A stretch of DNA of 64,000 bases. It comes from CAVPKN01 sp963832835. GTDB lineage: Bacteria > Chlamydiota > Chlamydiia > Chlamydiales > JAAKFR01. Position 1 is the stretch's first letter, and every line of letters begins with the position of its first letter. The notes beneath the pieces are model-generated. The model ran no database searches and was not told where the DNA came from. It saw only the letters and a program-made list of their open reading frames with translations. A program made the position numbers and the translations under genes. The stretch spans positions 1,612,001 through 1,676,000 of the forward strand of contig CAWHVD010000001.1 in the NCBI GenBank assembly GCA_963832835.1. The letters are read 5' to 3'. Below, piece after piece: positions 42,165 through 51,848 of this stretch.

Positions 42165-45100
42165 CTAAAGTAACTTCTTCCCAGAAACCCACGGTAACTG
42201 TTTGGGTAGTCCATCTTCTCGTTTATACCAATCCGCAGGGCTTTCACTCCTGATTTGCTTGGAGAGCTCACCATATTTTTCCATGAGAAGGGTCATTTCT
42301 TCCTGGATCTCTTTCAACCTTGCTTTGGTTACATTCAATTTTTTATCGACCTTTGTTTTCTTCTTATAATCTTTATCATTTTGGAGGATTTGCAGCTTTC
42401 TCAAGAGCTTGGCGAGTATCAGGCGATGTGCAGGCGGCAGCTTTAGTAATTGACTCATTTCCTCTTCAAATGACAGAAACTTGGTCCAAAAAGAGCTCAA
42501 TTTTTCCTTGATATCCCACAGCAATTGCCTCACATCGATTGTTGAGTCGAGCTCCAGAGGTTCCATTTCTAATGTCTTAAGCAGCAAATCAATCTCAGCT
42601 TGCAAAACGGGTTCTTTGACAAATTGAGGAGTCAGTAGCCGCTCCAGCCACGCAAACCGGCGGCTGACTTGCCCAAACTCTTTGCATTTCGTCTCCATGT
42701 AGATCTTTTTTTCCGCTAATTTGTCGAGCGCTTCACCCACCAGTTGCCGTTCGCGCACCAGTGGCACATAACAGCTCTTAAGTAAGCCACTTTGGTACTC
42801 TTCCAATGCCTTTAATAGGCTATCGTAGTGGGCTCGGTTTTGCTTCAGTTCTTTTTGTGTTTCTTCAACTGGATTCTCGCTAAATTTTTTAGATATTTTA
42901 ACATGTTGAGAATTCACATCTGCAATAACAGCGTTTATTTCATGAATTTTATTGACACAGTAATCTTGAAGTAGTTGGGAGCGTCTATCTTTAATTTTTT
43001 TAAGAGTATCTTGAATTTTTTCTAGCTGAGCTTTTAGTGTTGAGGGCGTAGGGACCGCTTGATCAGCTTGCAGAATGGCTAGGTTGTACAAAGCTTGTGC
43101 GTGTCTTTTTTTTTGCGATGGATCTACTTTACCCAGGTATTCCTCAATTGCTTCTTTAGAAAGAATTTTTTCCAATAAATCAGGGGGGAGTATTTGGGCA
43201 AGCACATCAAAGTGAGACTGCTTGCAATTGAGTATGGCCATTTGGTTGGTTTCATATAGAGCATGCTTAGTTAACCCATCCAGCTCTTTCTCGAGCTGAT
43301 GCCGCTGTTGGTACTGCTTTTGAGACTCTTCACGCTGCTTTTCAGCCACTTCGCGCAACTCTTTGGTCAGTTTTTCTTTTGGAGTAAGCTTTTTAGGCTC
43401 GCGCGTCTCCTCCTCAGGATATAGCACTTTTTCCATGCTCTCAATGCGCCCTTCTAGAGTTGGTTCATTCTTGTTTAAAGCCTGCAATGCATTTTTCTGA
43501 CTGTAAAGATTGAGTAGCGCGTCCTCGAGGTAAGCTGCTGCCAATCCACTTCCCTCTTCGGCCAAATCACGCGTCGCTTCTACAGCTTCTGCATGATTAC
43601 CCGCTGTTTCCAAGGGAGTGCCACTCTCTTCTGTGAGGATGCGGGCCCACGTGGGTCGCACTCCTTCAAGGCCATATTTCCGCTGAACTTCTTTGAGTGT
43701 TTGGAGATGAGGTTTAGTTCCCGGAATAACATCAATTTCAGGATGATCGCGCAAAATGTGCTGCAATTTAATTGCCTGCTTTTTGCGCTCCATCTCTTCA
43801 AGCTTTCTGTCGACATAGTAAGATACCCCCTCGCCCAATGCTGCTAATACGCACAGCCCCCAAAATAACCAGGGTGTGGCGAAGTAGCAGGCCACAATTC
43901 CCTCAATGGTAAACAGGGCAATTAATCGGATGCACAGGACATAATTGCGGGCGCGATTTGTGAAAAGCATCTGGCTATCGAACTCACGCAATAGCTTATT
44001 TAAACTGATCTCTTCGATTTTGCGGCTTTTTAAAGCCGATGGTTTTTCTCGTATGAATTTTTTAGGTACTTTAGCAAAAGGAATAGTGGGTAATTTCATA
44101 AACGTCGCCTTGAACTTCTGTTTGAACTCAACAGCTTCGCTTTGTCCTGCAATCGCAACAGCTAAGGGAATCATCATCGTTTTTTCGAATGTATCAATCG
44201 CTTCTGTCTCAACCTTCAAGTCTTTAAATGCCCTCCGAGCTGCCTGAAAACACTCAACAGCCTTAATACTGTAGTGAAACAAATCGCGTGCCGTTTCAAA
44301 GCGCATTTGCGGGTGTTTTTCGATCCACCCCTTAAGCTCCTCAGGGAAATGATCGACCAGATCCATGATTGTCCGATCGATCTGATCGGGATGTTGTTTA
44401 ACCCAGTTTGCAAATACTACCCCAAGCTGCTGCCCTGTGAGCACTTCTTGGATGCGGTCCGGAAAACTTTTCCGGACCAAATCAAATCTTTCACATAAAT
44501 CCCGCGGGGTTTCAAAGTGCATCCACTGGTTTTTGTTCATCCACGTTTTGAATTCCATTGGGAATTTTAGACCCAAATGGACGATTGTTTGATCGGCCTC
44601 AAGCGGATGCTTATCAATCCAAGTGGCAAGCCGCTTGGATTCTTCTTTCGTGGGCATTTCTTGAATAATATAACTATCTAACTTGGCTTGAATGGCCTTG
44701 TGTCTCTTGGAGGGATGTGCTGCGATCCAGTTCAGTAGTTGCTCCTCAATACGACAAGTTTCGCCGTTCAATCGGTAGAAGATCCGATGGGGCTTAAAAT
44801 CGGGCACCAAAATAGGCGCGTCCAGGGATTCTTCCAAGGACTCTACTTTCTTTTCACACTCTTCAAGCTCTGCTTTGGCTTCTTCAGCAAGGTCAAGATA
44901 TTGCTGCCAACCCTCCGGAGCAGTACCATAAAGCGCTTCCCCCTCTTTGCGCAAACTCTCCAACCTTTCAAGTTTTAGATAAAAGCGATTATAAAGCTGA
45001 ACACGAGACTCTATATCACTTCTGAGAGTGATCGTTGGGTAATCGACTAATGGGCTATTGGGTAACTGGGATGCCTCATAGGCCATCTCCTGTTTTTTTT

Positions 45101-45932
45101 CGATCTTTTTGCTAAATTCCTTAAAATAACCTTCTCGTGCTCCTGCTAGAATGTCACACTGCACGTTGAGAACTTTTTCCCATTTTTCCCGCTTATGGGG
45201 CATCCCAGCATATTCTGCTGCTACAGCTTGCAGGAGGTAGGGTGAAATCTCCAAATCATACCTGCTAGCAATGGTTGCAACCCTATGTTTTTGATAGGAG
45301 GGCGCATCCAGATCGAATCGACTATCTGGTGATATAGGATGCTCTAAAAGTGGACGCTTTCCTTCTTTCACTTGCTTTATCTTATCTGCATGCATCATCT
45401 CATCTGATTTCAACCTTTCATCCATCACAGGCAAATCTTCCTTGCCAATGATTTTCAGATCTTTAAAGGTGGATTTTTGCACAAATCTGGAGAGATTTGG
45501 GAGAAATTCTTGTTCACGCTTGTAGATTTCAATTCTCGCTTTAATCTGACTTTGTACGATAGAAAGAACGAGGATCACCGGCAAGCCGATTCCAAAGGGT
45601 ACCCAGGCTGGTAGGTAGCAAAAAGCAAGAGGCATAAGAACCGAAAGAGTCGATAGGATAACAGCAATCACTTTAGAAACAACTTCTAAGATATAATCCC
45701 TGGTTGATCCCCCTCTTTTCTTGTAAGCCTCCTGCCCATTCGTGACTTTATCGATATAAGTGAAACGGGCAAGCTCCTTGCGAGCATATACCCTTCCAAG
45801 TTCTCCCTCACGATAAAGAGGGTGTCGAGCTGCATCCAGCACGCCCTCACGATATTCGGGAACTTCTCTTCCGGGAAGCTGTAACCATTTAGTATCAACT
45901 TTAAAACGAACTGTAAGGTTTCCCCCAGACAT
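42165..45932 (-). CDS. Very large membrane and coiled-coil protein, Inc-like
   Basis: The 1255-residue protein has a bilobed hydrophobic segment at 82-128 and a second at 664-706, each with two helices around a short loop, as in chlamydial inclusion-membrane proteins. Long coiled coils rich in E, K and L lie at about 260-370 and 820-1235. A 72-residue spaced repeat is seen at 438-479 and 510-551 (W..xHP...D.TI....FP.E.K.W..K....FET.RDL). No signal peptide or enzyme motif is visible. Chlamydia carries a large coiled-coil protein near rpmG/lolE (CT147, likened to EEA1), and this could be its counterpart, but that is a position-based guess. Confidence 0.7.
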   Translation of the reverse strand: MSGGNLTVRFKVDTKWLQLPGREVPEYREGVLDAARHPLYREGELGRVYARKELARFTYIDKVTNGQEAYKKRGGSTRDYILEVVSKVIAVILSTLSVLMPLAFCYLPAWVPFGIGLPVILVLSIVQSQIKARIEIYKREQEFLPNLSRFVQKSTFKDLKIIGKEDLPVMDERLKSDEMMHADKIKQVKEGKRPLLEHPISPDSRFDLDAPSYQKHRVATIASRYDLEISPYLLQAVAAEYAGMPHKREKWEKVLNVQCDILAGAREGYFKEFSKKIEKKQEMAYEASQLPNSPLVDYPTITLRSDIESRVQLYNRFYLKLERLESLRKEGEALYGTAPEGWQQYLDLAEEAKAELEECEKKVESLEESLDAPILVPDFKPHRIFYRLNGETCRIEEQLLNWIAAHPSKRHKAIQAKLDSYIIQEMPTKEESKRLATWIDKHPLEADQTIVHLGLKFPMEFKTWMNKNQWMHFETPRDLCERFDLVRKSFPDRIQEVLTGQQLGVVFANWVKQHPDQIDRTIMDLVDHFPEELKGWIEKHPQMRFETARDLFHYSIKAVECFQAARRAFKDLKVETEAIDTFEKTMMIPLAVAIAGQSEAVEFKQKFKATFMKLPTIPFAKVPKKFIREKPSALKSRKIEEISLNKLLREFDSQMLFTNRARNYVLCIRLIALFTIEGIVACYFATPWLFWGLCVLAALGEGVSYYVDRKLEEMERKKQAIKLQHILRDHPEIDVIPGTKPHLQTLKEVQRKYGLEGVRPTWARILTEESGTPLETAGNHAEAVEATRDLAEEGSGLAAAYLEDALLNLYSQKNALQALNKNEPTLEGRIESMEKVLYPEEETREPKKLTPKEKLTKELREVAEKQREESQKQYQQRHQLEKELDGLTKHALYETNQMAILNCKQSHFDVLAQILPPDLLEKILSKEAIEEYLGKVDPSQKKRHAQALYNLAILQADQAVPTPSTLKAQLEKIQDTLKKIKDRRSQLLQDYCVNKIHEINAVIADVNSQHVKISKKFSENPVEETQKELKQNRAHYDSLLKALEEYQSGLLKSCYVPLVRERQLVGEALDKLAEKKIYMETKCKEFGQVSRRFAWLERLLTPQFVKEPVLQAEIDLLLKTLEMEPLELDSTIDVRQLLWDIKEKLSSFWTKFLSFEEEMSQLLKLPPAHRLILAKLLRKLQILQNDKDYKKKTKVDKKLNVTKARLKEIQEEMTLLMEKYGELSKQIRSESPADWYKREDGLPKQLPWVSGKKLL

Positions 45933-46064
45933 ATGAACCCTCTTTTAAAGTGATCATTTTAACAGAAAAGATTTATTAACAGAATCTTAAAAAATAAAAT
46001 TACCTGATGCTACCCATCTGCTTCTTAAGCCTCAAGTTTACCAGGCAAATTTTAAACTCAGGCA

Positions 46065-47504
46065 TCAACTGGGTAGGACTGGGATGACACTAGTCATGGG
46101 CAACGCCCGGCGTTGGTTTTTAGGCGGCTTGGTACTTTGTTTTTTAATAGACCCCATAACTGTGCCGATTAAATCGTATCCAGCAACATCTGTGATTTCT
46201 ACAAGATAGCGCTCACCAAAAGAGTCTACTTTCTGCCAGTCATTGAGGATCACCTGGCCATCGATTTCGGGACATTGGCCAAAATACCTGCCAACCAAAA
46301 GTAGGTCGGTTTCCGGATGGTACGCCTCAATCACTGCGGGAACTGTTCGCCCAACCATGGCTCTGTTGAGCTTGGCCACAACATCGTGTTGGATAGCTGC
46401 TAATTGGGCGTGTCGCTTTTCTTTGACCTCATCTGGAATTTGATTTTCCATCTCGCCAGCAGGAGTGCCCGCTTCTTGGGAATATTTGAAAATCCCAACA
46501 TGATTGAGAGGGAATTCCTGAAGAAAAGCTTTTAATTCTTCAAACTGCTCATCCGTCTCACCCGGAAAACCGACAATCAGGCTGGTTCGGATATGGACAT
46601 CGGGTATTTTCTCACGTAATCGAGTGATGACTGACTTAATTTGCCCTGCGGATGTCGTACGTCGCATCGATTTAAGCATCGTGTCGTTGATGTGTTGGAT
46701 AGGCATGTCCAGATAGGGGAGAAGACGTTTCTCCTCTTGCATCAACTGAATCAGTTCATCATCAATTTCATCGGGGTACAAATAAAGAAGGCGTAGCCAG
46801 TAGTCACCCTCAATTTTCAAAATCTCTCTTAAAAGAGGCGCTAGACTCCCCTTTTGATTACTATTTTTATCGCCCTTTTGTTTACTGATGTCTTTGCCAA
46901 AATCGCCCAGATCTTGTGCGATTAAAATGATTTCTGTCACTCCTTGGGCTAAAAGGGAGCGGAATTCTTTTAGAATTTGATCAACAGATTTACTGCGCAG
47001 GGGGCCTTTGATTTTAGGAATGATACAATAGGCACATGCTTTACGGCACCCTTCAGCAATTTTTAAATAAGCGTAATGAGAGGGGGTTGAAAGGACACGT
47101 GGAACCTCACCTGCTTCGAGATAACTGCGGGCAGTCCCAATTTGCTGTCCTTGAGCATCAGATTGGACCGCTTTCAGGATCCCTTCCATATCGCCCGAAC
47201 CGAGCAAATAATGGACACCCGGAAAGGTCTCTTCAATTTCAGGTCGATGTTTAGAGACCATGCAACCCGTGACAATTAGCTTTGCACTTTTCTTTTTGGT
47301 TGCTAAAAGATCCTTAATAGCCTCTTTGGACTCTTCCCTAGATGATTCTAGAAAGGCACAGGTATTGACGACAAGATAGTCGGCCGCATCGACCGCTTCT
47401 GTGACCTCATAGCCGGCTTTTAGAAGAATCCCGAGCATAACCTCGCTATCCACAAGATTGCGTGGACAGCCTAAACTAGTAAAATTGACTTTATTCCCTG
47501 ACAT
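46065..47504 (-). CDS. rimO: Ribosomal protein S12 methylthiotransferase RimO
   Basis: The 479-residue radical-SAM enzyme adds a methylthio group to an aspartate of ribosomal protein S12. The N-terminal MTTase domain has its three cluster cysteines (SLGCPRN, NTCAF, TGCMV). The radical-SAM motif is CRKACAYCIIP. A TRAM domain follows (RTVPAVIEAY..VGRYFGQCPEIDGQV). The SLGCPRN start separates RimO from MiaB. The C-terminus carries about 40 extra basic residues (SIKKQSTKPPKNQRR). The insertion KGDKNSNQKG in the middle is also unusual. Confidence 0.93.
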   Translation of the reverse strand: MSGNKVNFTSLGCPRNLVDSEVMLGILLKAGYEVTEAVDAADYLVVNTCAFLESSREESKEAIKDLLATKKKSAKLIVTGCMVSKHRPEIEETFPGVHYLLGSGDMEGILKAVQSDAQGQQIGTARSYLEAGEVPRVLSTPSHYAYLKIAEGCRKACAYCIIPKIKGPLRSKSVDQILKEFRSLLAQGVTEIILIAQDLGDFGKDISKQKGDKNSNQKGSLAPLLREILKIEGDYWLRLLYLYPDEIDDELIQLMQEEKRLLPYLDMPIQHINDTMLKSMRRTTSAGQIKSVITRLREKIPDVHIRTSLIVGFPGETDEQFEELKAFLQEFPLNHVGIFKYSQEAGTPAGEMENQIPDEVKEKRHAQLAAIQHDVVAKLNRAMVGRTVPAVIEAYHPETDLLLVGRYFGQCPEIDGQVILNDWQKVDSFGERYLVEITDVAGYDLIGTVMGSIKKQSTKPPKNQRRALPMTSVIPVLPS

Positions 47505-47686
47505 GCCCTAAGAGCATACACGCCCCACCATATAAGCTTCTACCTGATTTTTTCTTTCCACTATTCCGCAGTCTCTGTGGTTATCCTACATCTTTTTACT
47601 CTTGGAAGGGGGGCCCAAAAAATCTTGAAGATTATAGGCAGATTCTTTAGGCTACTTGTTTAATTTGTAAACCTGGAGAAACGGAA

Positions 47687-47845
47687 ATGGCTAGCAAAAG
47701 TCGTGAGATCATCAAGCTAAGAAGCTCTGAGAGCAAATCTGTCTACTGGACAACCAAAAATAAAAAGACGACCACTGGAAGGATCGAACTGAAAAAGTAT
47801 GATCCTACATTGCGCAAACATGTGATTTTCAAAGAAGCTAAGTAA
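47687..47845 (+). CDS. rpmG: 50S ribosomal protein L33
   Basis: This 52-residue gene was read directly from the sequence. It starts MASKSREIIKLRSSESKSVY and continues with the typical L33 block WTTKNKKTTTGRIELKKYDP, ending KHVIFKEAK. The zinc cysteines of some L33 forms are absent, as in the Cys-minus paralogue. GGAGA lies 8 bases before the ATG. The LolE-like gene begins 3 bases after the stop, matching the rpmG-lolE-lolD order of Chlamydia (CT150-CT152). Confidence 0.95.
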   Translation: MASKSREIIKLRSSESKSVYWTTKNKKTTTGRIELKKYDPTLRKHVIFKEAK

Positions 47846-47848
47846 TCG

Positions 47849-49951
47849 ATGCGCTTTGAGCTAACCGTCGCACTGAAGTATTTGATACCCAAATGGCGGC
47901 AGCTTTCTGTTTCGATTATTTCTTTGATTTCCATCCTTGTCATTTCGCTTGTTGTGTGGTTGGTAGTCCTGTTTCTTTCTGTGACCGAAGGAATTGAAAG
48001 AAAATGGATCGAAGAGTTGGTAGCGCTGAATGCTCCCGTGCGCATGACGCCCACGGAAGCTTACTACCACTCGTATTACTATGAAATTGACTCCTTAAGT
48101 CTCGATTCCAACTACACCACTAAAACAATCGGCGAAAAACTCGCCTCTTTGCAATCCGATCCTTACGATCCCCGTTTTGATCAAGAGCTCACCTTTGATT
48201 TTCCAGCACCGGACCGTTATGAAGACGGGCGTTTGAAAGACATCGTGAAAGAGGGATACGATGCTGTGAGGGCCCTCCCTTTTAGCGGACTACGCCCACA
48301 GGAATATGAGGTGTCCTTTGGCAACCTCCGCCTTCAGATGCTCCGTGACGGCCCTGCCAGGGGTGAGGTGAAGCAGACCTTTGTAACGCAAGTTTCTTAT
48401 GTTGCCTCTCACGATGGTGAAAACCGCCGTGTGAACCAGATGATTATTCCGCCCACGGCTGGGGATTACAATAACCTTCTGCGCACGCTTGCCCAAAGTG
48501 GCGGTCGGCTAGCTCCTAGTGAAAAGGATGAGCTCTTCGCTCCTGTAGTCGAAAGTGATTTCCGAGAAGGTATCCAAAAGTTCTTTGCAAACCTTGCCTT
48601 AGAAGAGGTGCGAACCATCGATGGATTTGTCCTCAATCCCTCGTTATTTCCTCTGGGACATAACCTAGAAGGAATCGGACTTGTCCGGCATGACGCCATC
48701 AGAAGAGTAGTCGTTCCTGGGAAAATCGAAGATTTATCTCTTCTGGAACAAAAACTGACAAATTTAGGCTACCAAACTGCACCCGTTAAGCTTCTATTTG
48801 AAGATGGGGTAGTGCATCTGTCAACACAGGCACCGTATTCTAGCTTTGCCGGCTTTGAGGTCATACTGGATGCAAACATCCCCTTCCAGGCTACTCTTTT
48901 TAAAGACTCATTGGAAACTGCCGATTCCTTAGCCACATTGCAGCTTCAAGTCGAAGGGAAGGTACAAAACACGTTGATTACAGGTCAAACTTCTTTCACC
49001 CATTTGGAGATCGCGAAGGCGGCTCCCGTGAACAGTAGCCCTGCATACTGGGTCTATCAGTGCCCTGAAGGGGGATGTCAAATCCCCTCAGGTGGAACTT
49101 CGATCCCCTTTGGAGAGGGCCTTTTAATCGCCAAACATTTTAAAAATAACGGAGTCCTACTCGGTGATCGTGGGTATCTTTCCTACTACGCCCACTCCGG
49201 TAGCTCGATGCAAGAACAAAGAATTCCCGTTTACGTGGCCGGCTTTTACGATCCCGGTATGATGCCTGTCGGCAATAAATTGATTTTTGTCGATCACGAG
49301 ATCACCGCGCTATTGCGAGGGAATATGGCCGTCTCAGACCCCCTTCTTGGCAACGGAATCAATGTCTGGGTCAATGATCTAGCTCAAGCGGCCTCTGTAA
49401 AAGAAGCCCTCATTCACTCTCTTGCTGTGCGAGGCATTGGACAATACTGGAACGTCGAGTCCTACCATGATTACGAGTTTACTAAACCGATCCTTGAGCA
49501 GTTGCAAAGCGATAAAAATTTATTCACGCTGATTGCCGTCATCATCTTGATTGTAGCCTGCTCCAATATCATTTCGATGCTCATCTTGCTTGTAAACGAT
49601 AAGAAGCGCGAAATCGGCATTTTGCAGTCTCTCGGCGCATCTCCTGGCCGCATTGCTGTCATCTTTGGACTGTGCGGCTTTGTAACGGGGCTAGTGAGCT
49701 GCATCATTGGAACTGCAGCGGCCCTTTTGACATTAAAAAATCTCCAGTCCCTAGTTGATGTCTTGAGCTTTTTTCAGGGTCGAGATGCATTCCAAGCGGT
49801 CTTTTACGGTAGCAAGCTCCCCAATGATGTGAGCTATGAAGCATTGATTTTTGTATCTGCCGCAACACTTGTTATCTCCTTGCTCGCAGGGATTATCCCG
49901 GCAGTCAAAGCTTCACGGATTCGCCCTACGGAAATCTTAAGAACGGAGTGA
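47849..49951 (+). CDS. LolE/LolC-like ABC permease (FtsX family)
   Basis: The 700-residue protein has one N-terminal helix (about 17-46, ISLISILVISLVVWLVVLFLSV), an unusually large periplasmic domain (about 500 residues) and three C-terminal helices. The FtsX loop NDKKREIGILQSLGASPGRIAVIFG follows the second helix, and the end matches AGIIPAVKASRIRPTEILR. With the following ATPase it should form a LolCDE-like complex that extracts lipoproteins from the inner membrane. Chlamydiae have a single such permease, consistent with a homodimer. The long periplasmic insert is larger than that of E. coli LolC or LolE (about 400 residues in total). Confidence 0.85.
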   Translation: MRFELTVALKYLIPKWRQLSVSIISLISILVISLVVWLVVLFLSVTEGIERKWIEELVALNAPVRMTPTEAYYHSYYYEIDSLSLDSNYTTKTIGEKLASLQSDPYDPRFDQELTFDFPAPDRYEDGRLKDIVKEGYDAVRALPFSGLRPQEYEVSFGNLRLQMLRDGPARGEVKQTFVTQVSYVASHDGENRRVNQMIIPPTAGDYNNLLRTLAQSGGRLAPSEKDELFAPVVESDFREGIQKFFANLALEEVRTIDGFVLNPSLFPLGHNLEGIGLVRHDAIRRVVVPGKIEDLSLLEQKLTNLGYQTAPVKLLFEDGVVHLSTQAPYSSFAGFEVILDANIPFQATLFKDSLETADSLATLQLQVEGKVQNTLITGQTSFTHLEIAKAAPVNSSPAYWVYQCPEGGCQIPSGGTSIPFGEGLLIAKHFKNNGVLLGDRGYLSYYAHSGSSMQEQRIPVYVAGFYDPGMMPVGNKLIFVDHEITALLRGNMAVSDPLLGNGINVWVNDLAQAASVKEALIHSLAVRGIGQYWNVESYHDYEFTKPILEQLQSDKNLFTLIAVIILIVACSNIISMLILLVNDKKREIGILQSLGASPGRIAVIFGLCGFVTGLVSCIIGTAAALLTLKNLQSLVDVLSFFQGRDAFQAVFYGSKLPNDVSYEALIFVSAATLVISLLAGIIPAVKASRIRPTEILRTE

Positions 49952-50634
49952 TGCAGATGAAGCCCAAACCAGTACTATCTGCCAAAAATATCCGAAAGGT
50001 CTTCTTGCGACCTGCTGAAATTGAGATCCTTAAAGGTGTTTCTCTCGATATCTATCCAGGTGAGAGCATTGCCATTATGGGAGCCTCGGGCGAGGGAAAA
50101 AGTACTCTACTGCATATTCTGGGGACTTTAGAGGAGGCAACCTCCGGGGAATTGATCATTGCAGGAAAATCAGTCCAAAATAACCCTCCACCTAGTCTGC
50201 GCAATCGGCACATCGGATTCGTGTTCCAATCCTTCCATCTGCTCGAGGATTACACAGTACTGCAGAATGTGCTGATGCCCGCTTTGATTGGAGGAAAAGA
50301 GATCCATAGCAAATCAGAGGCTTATGCACGAGCTATAGACCTTGTGAAAAAGGTGGGGTTAGAAAAGCGGCTTGAGTATCCCACTAAACTCCTCTCTGGA
50401 GGAGAAAAGCAGCGCACAGCTTTGGCCCGCGCACTTTGTAATGACCCTGAAATCCTCCTGGCCGACGAGCCCTCCGGGAATCTCGACCACACCACTTCGC
50501 GTCAAATCCAGGAGCTTTTGCTCGGGTCTGTCAAAGAGTTCAATAAATCCCTCGTGGTGGTGACACATGATGACGCCCTGGCCTCACTGTGTGACCGTAA
50601 GTTAGTCCTATGGGATGGACATTTAAAAGGATAA
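49951..50634 (+). CDS. lolD: LolD-like ABC transporter ATPase
   Basis: The ATG (49951) overlaps the TGA of the permease gene, so translation is coupled. The 227-residue ATPase has Walker A GASGEGKSTLL (with glutamate in the usual SGSGKS position), Q-loop VFQSFHLL, signature LSGGEKQRTALARAL, Walker B ILLADEPSGNLD and switch VVTHDD. LLEDYTVLQNVLMP matches the LolD characteristic region. It should power release of lipoproteins to the periplasmic carrier. Confidence 0.9.
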   Translation: MQMKPKPVLSAKNIRKVFLRPAEIEILKGVSLDIYPGESIAIMGASGEGKSTLLHILGTLEEATSGELIIAGKSVQNNPPPSLRNRHIGFVFQSFHLLEDYTVLQNVLMPALIGGKEIHSKSEAYARAIDLVKKVGLEKRLEYPTKLLSGGEKQRTALARALCNDPEILLADEPSGNLDHTTSRQIQELLLGSVKEFNKSLVVVTHDDALASLCDRKLVLWDGHLKG

Positions 50635-50637
50635 AAC

Positions 50638-51831
50638 ATGAGCCAAACATACCTTGCCCATCTACAAAAAGAGCTAGATCAGCTCAAAGAAGTAGGACTC
50701 TACAAAACAGAGCGCGTGATTGCATCGCCCCAGCAAGCCACTATTACCCTGAGCGATAACTCCCATGTCCTCAACTTTTGTGCTAACAACTACCTTGGCC
50801 TAGCCAACCATCCAGCGCTCATTGAAGCTGCAATCGCGAGTTTCAAAAAATATGGTTTTGGCCTTGCCTCGGTCCGTTTTATATGTGGTACCCAAACAGT
50901 ACACGTTGAATTGGAGAAAAAGCTCTCTGATTTCTTAGGTACCGAAGAGACCATCCTCTATAGCTCTTGCTTTGATGCGAATGGGGGTTTGTTTGAAACG
51001 CTGCTGGGTGCCGAAGATGCCGTGATTACCGATTCGCTCAATCATGCGAGCATTATTGATGGGATTAGGCTTTGCAAAGCAAAGCGCCTGCGTTATCAAA
51101 ATAACGATATGCAAGATCTCGAAGAAAAGCTCAAAGAGGCTGAAAGTAGCCGTTTTCGCTTGATTGCCACCGACGGCGCATTTTCGATGGATGGAACGAT
51201 TGCCAACTTGCCACAAATCCGCACTCTTGCCGATAAATATGATGCTCTTGTGATGATTGACGATTGCCACGCCACCGGCTTTCTGGGAAAAACAGGACGT
51301 GGAACTGCAGAGTATTGGAACTTGCTTGGCAAGATCGACATCATCACCGGAACTTTGGGTAAAGCCTTAGGAGGGGCTTCTGGGGGGTATACTTCGGGTA
51401 AAAAAGAGATCATTCAATGGCTGCGGCAACGCTCACGTCCCTATCTTTTTTCCAATACACTCTGTCCCAGCATCGCTGCTACAAGTTTAGAGGTTTTGGC
51501 GCTCTTAGAGCGCGAAGGAGACCAACTGCGCAGCACTCTATGGCGAAACACAGAATATTTCCGCACCAAAATGACAGCGCTGGGATTTGAGTTAAGAGGG
51601 AAAGACCATCCCATTATCCCAGTAATGATCGGAGATGCAAAACTCACGCAAACCTTTGCCCAAAAGATGCTAAGTGAGGGCATCTACGTGATTGGCTTTT
51701 TCTATCCGGTCGTTCCTCAAGGTGCAGCCCGGATCCGTACGCAAATGTCGGCAGCTCATTCATTGGAAGATCTCGATAAGGCAATTAAAGCCTTCGAGAA
51801 AGTCGGTAGAGAGCTAAAAATTATCAATTAA
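50638..51831 (+). CDS. kbl: 2-amino-3-ketobutyrate CoA ligase (glycine C-acetyltransferase)
   Basis: The 397-residue PLP enzyme cleaves 2-amino-3-oxobutyrate with CoA to glycine and acetyl-CoA. Family blocks are NFCANNYLGLANHP, GFGLASVRFICGTQ, SLNHASIIDGIRLCKA, DDCHATGFLGKTGRGT and the PLP lysine segment TGTLGKALGGASGGY. The C-terminus has RIRTQMSAAHS. It sits directly before tdh, the enzyme of the preceding step, so the pair converts threonine to glycine and acetyl-CoA. The pair is absent from Chlamydia trachomatis as far as I know. Its gene starts 3 bases after lolD. Confidence 0.96.
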   Translation: MSQTYLAHLQKELDQLKEVGLYKTERVIASPQQATITLSDNSHVLNFCANNYLGLANHPALIEAAIASFKKYGFGLASVRFICGTQTVHVELEKKLSDFLGTEETILYSSCFDANGGLFETLLGAEDAVITDSLNHASIIDGIRLCKAKRLRYQNNDMQDLEEKLKEAESSRFRLIATDGAFSMDGTIANLPQIRTLADKYDALVMIDDCHATGFLGKTGRGTAEYWNLLGKIDIITGTLGKALGGASGGYTSGKKEIIQWLRQRSRPYLFSNTLCPSIAATSLEVLALLEREGDQLRSTLWRNTEYFRTKMTALGFELRGKDHPIIPVMIGDAKLTQTFAQKMLSEGIYVIGFFYPVVPQGAARIRTQMSAAHSLEDLDKAIKAFEKVGRELKIIN

Positions 51832-51848
51832 TTTAATGAGTTAAGTTC

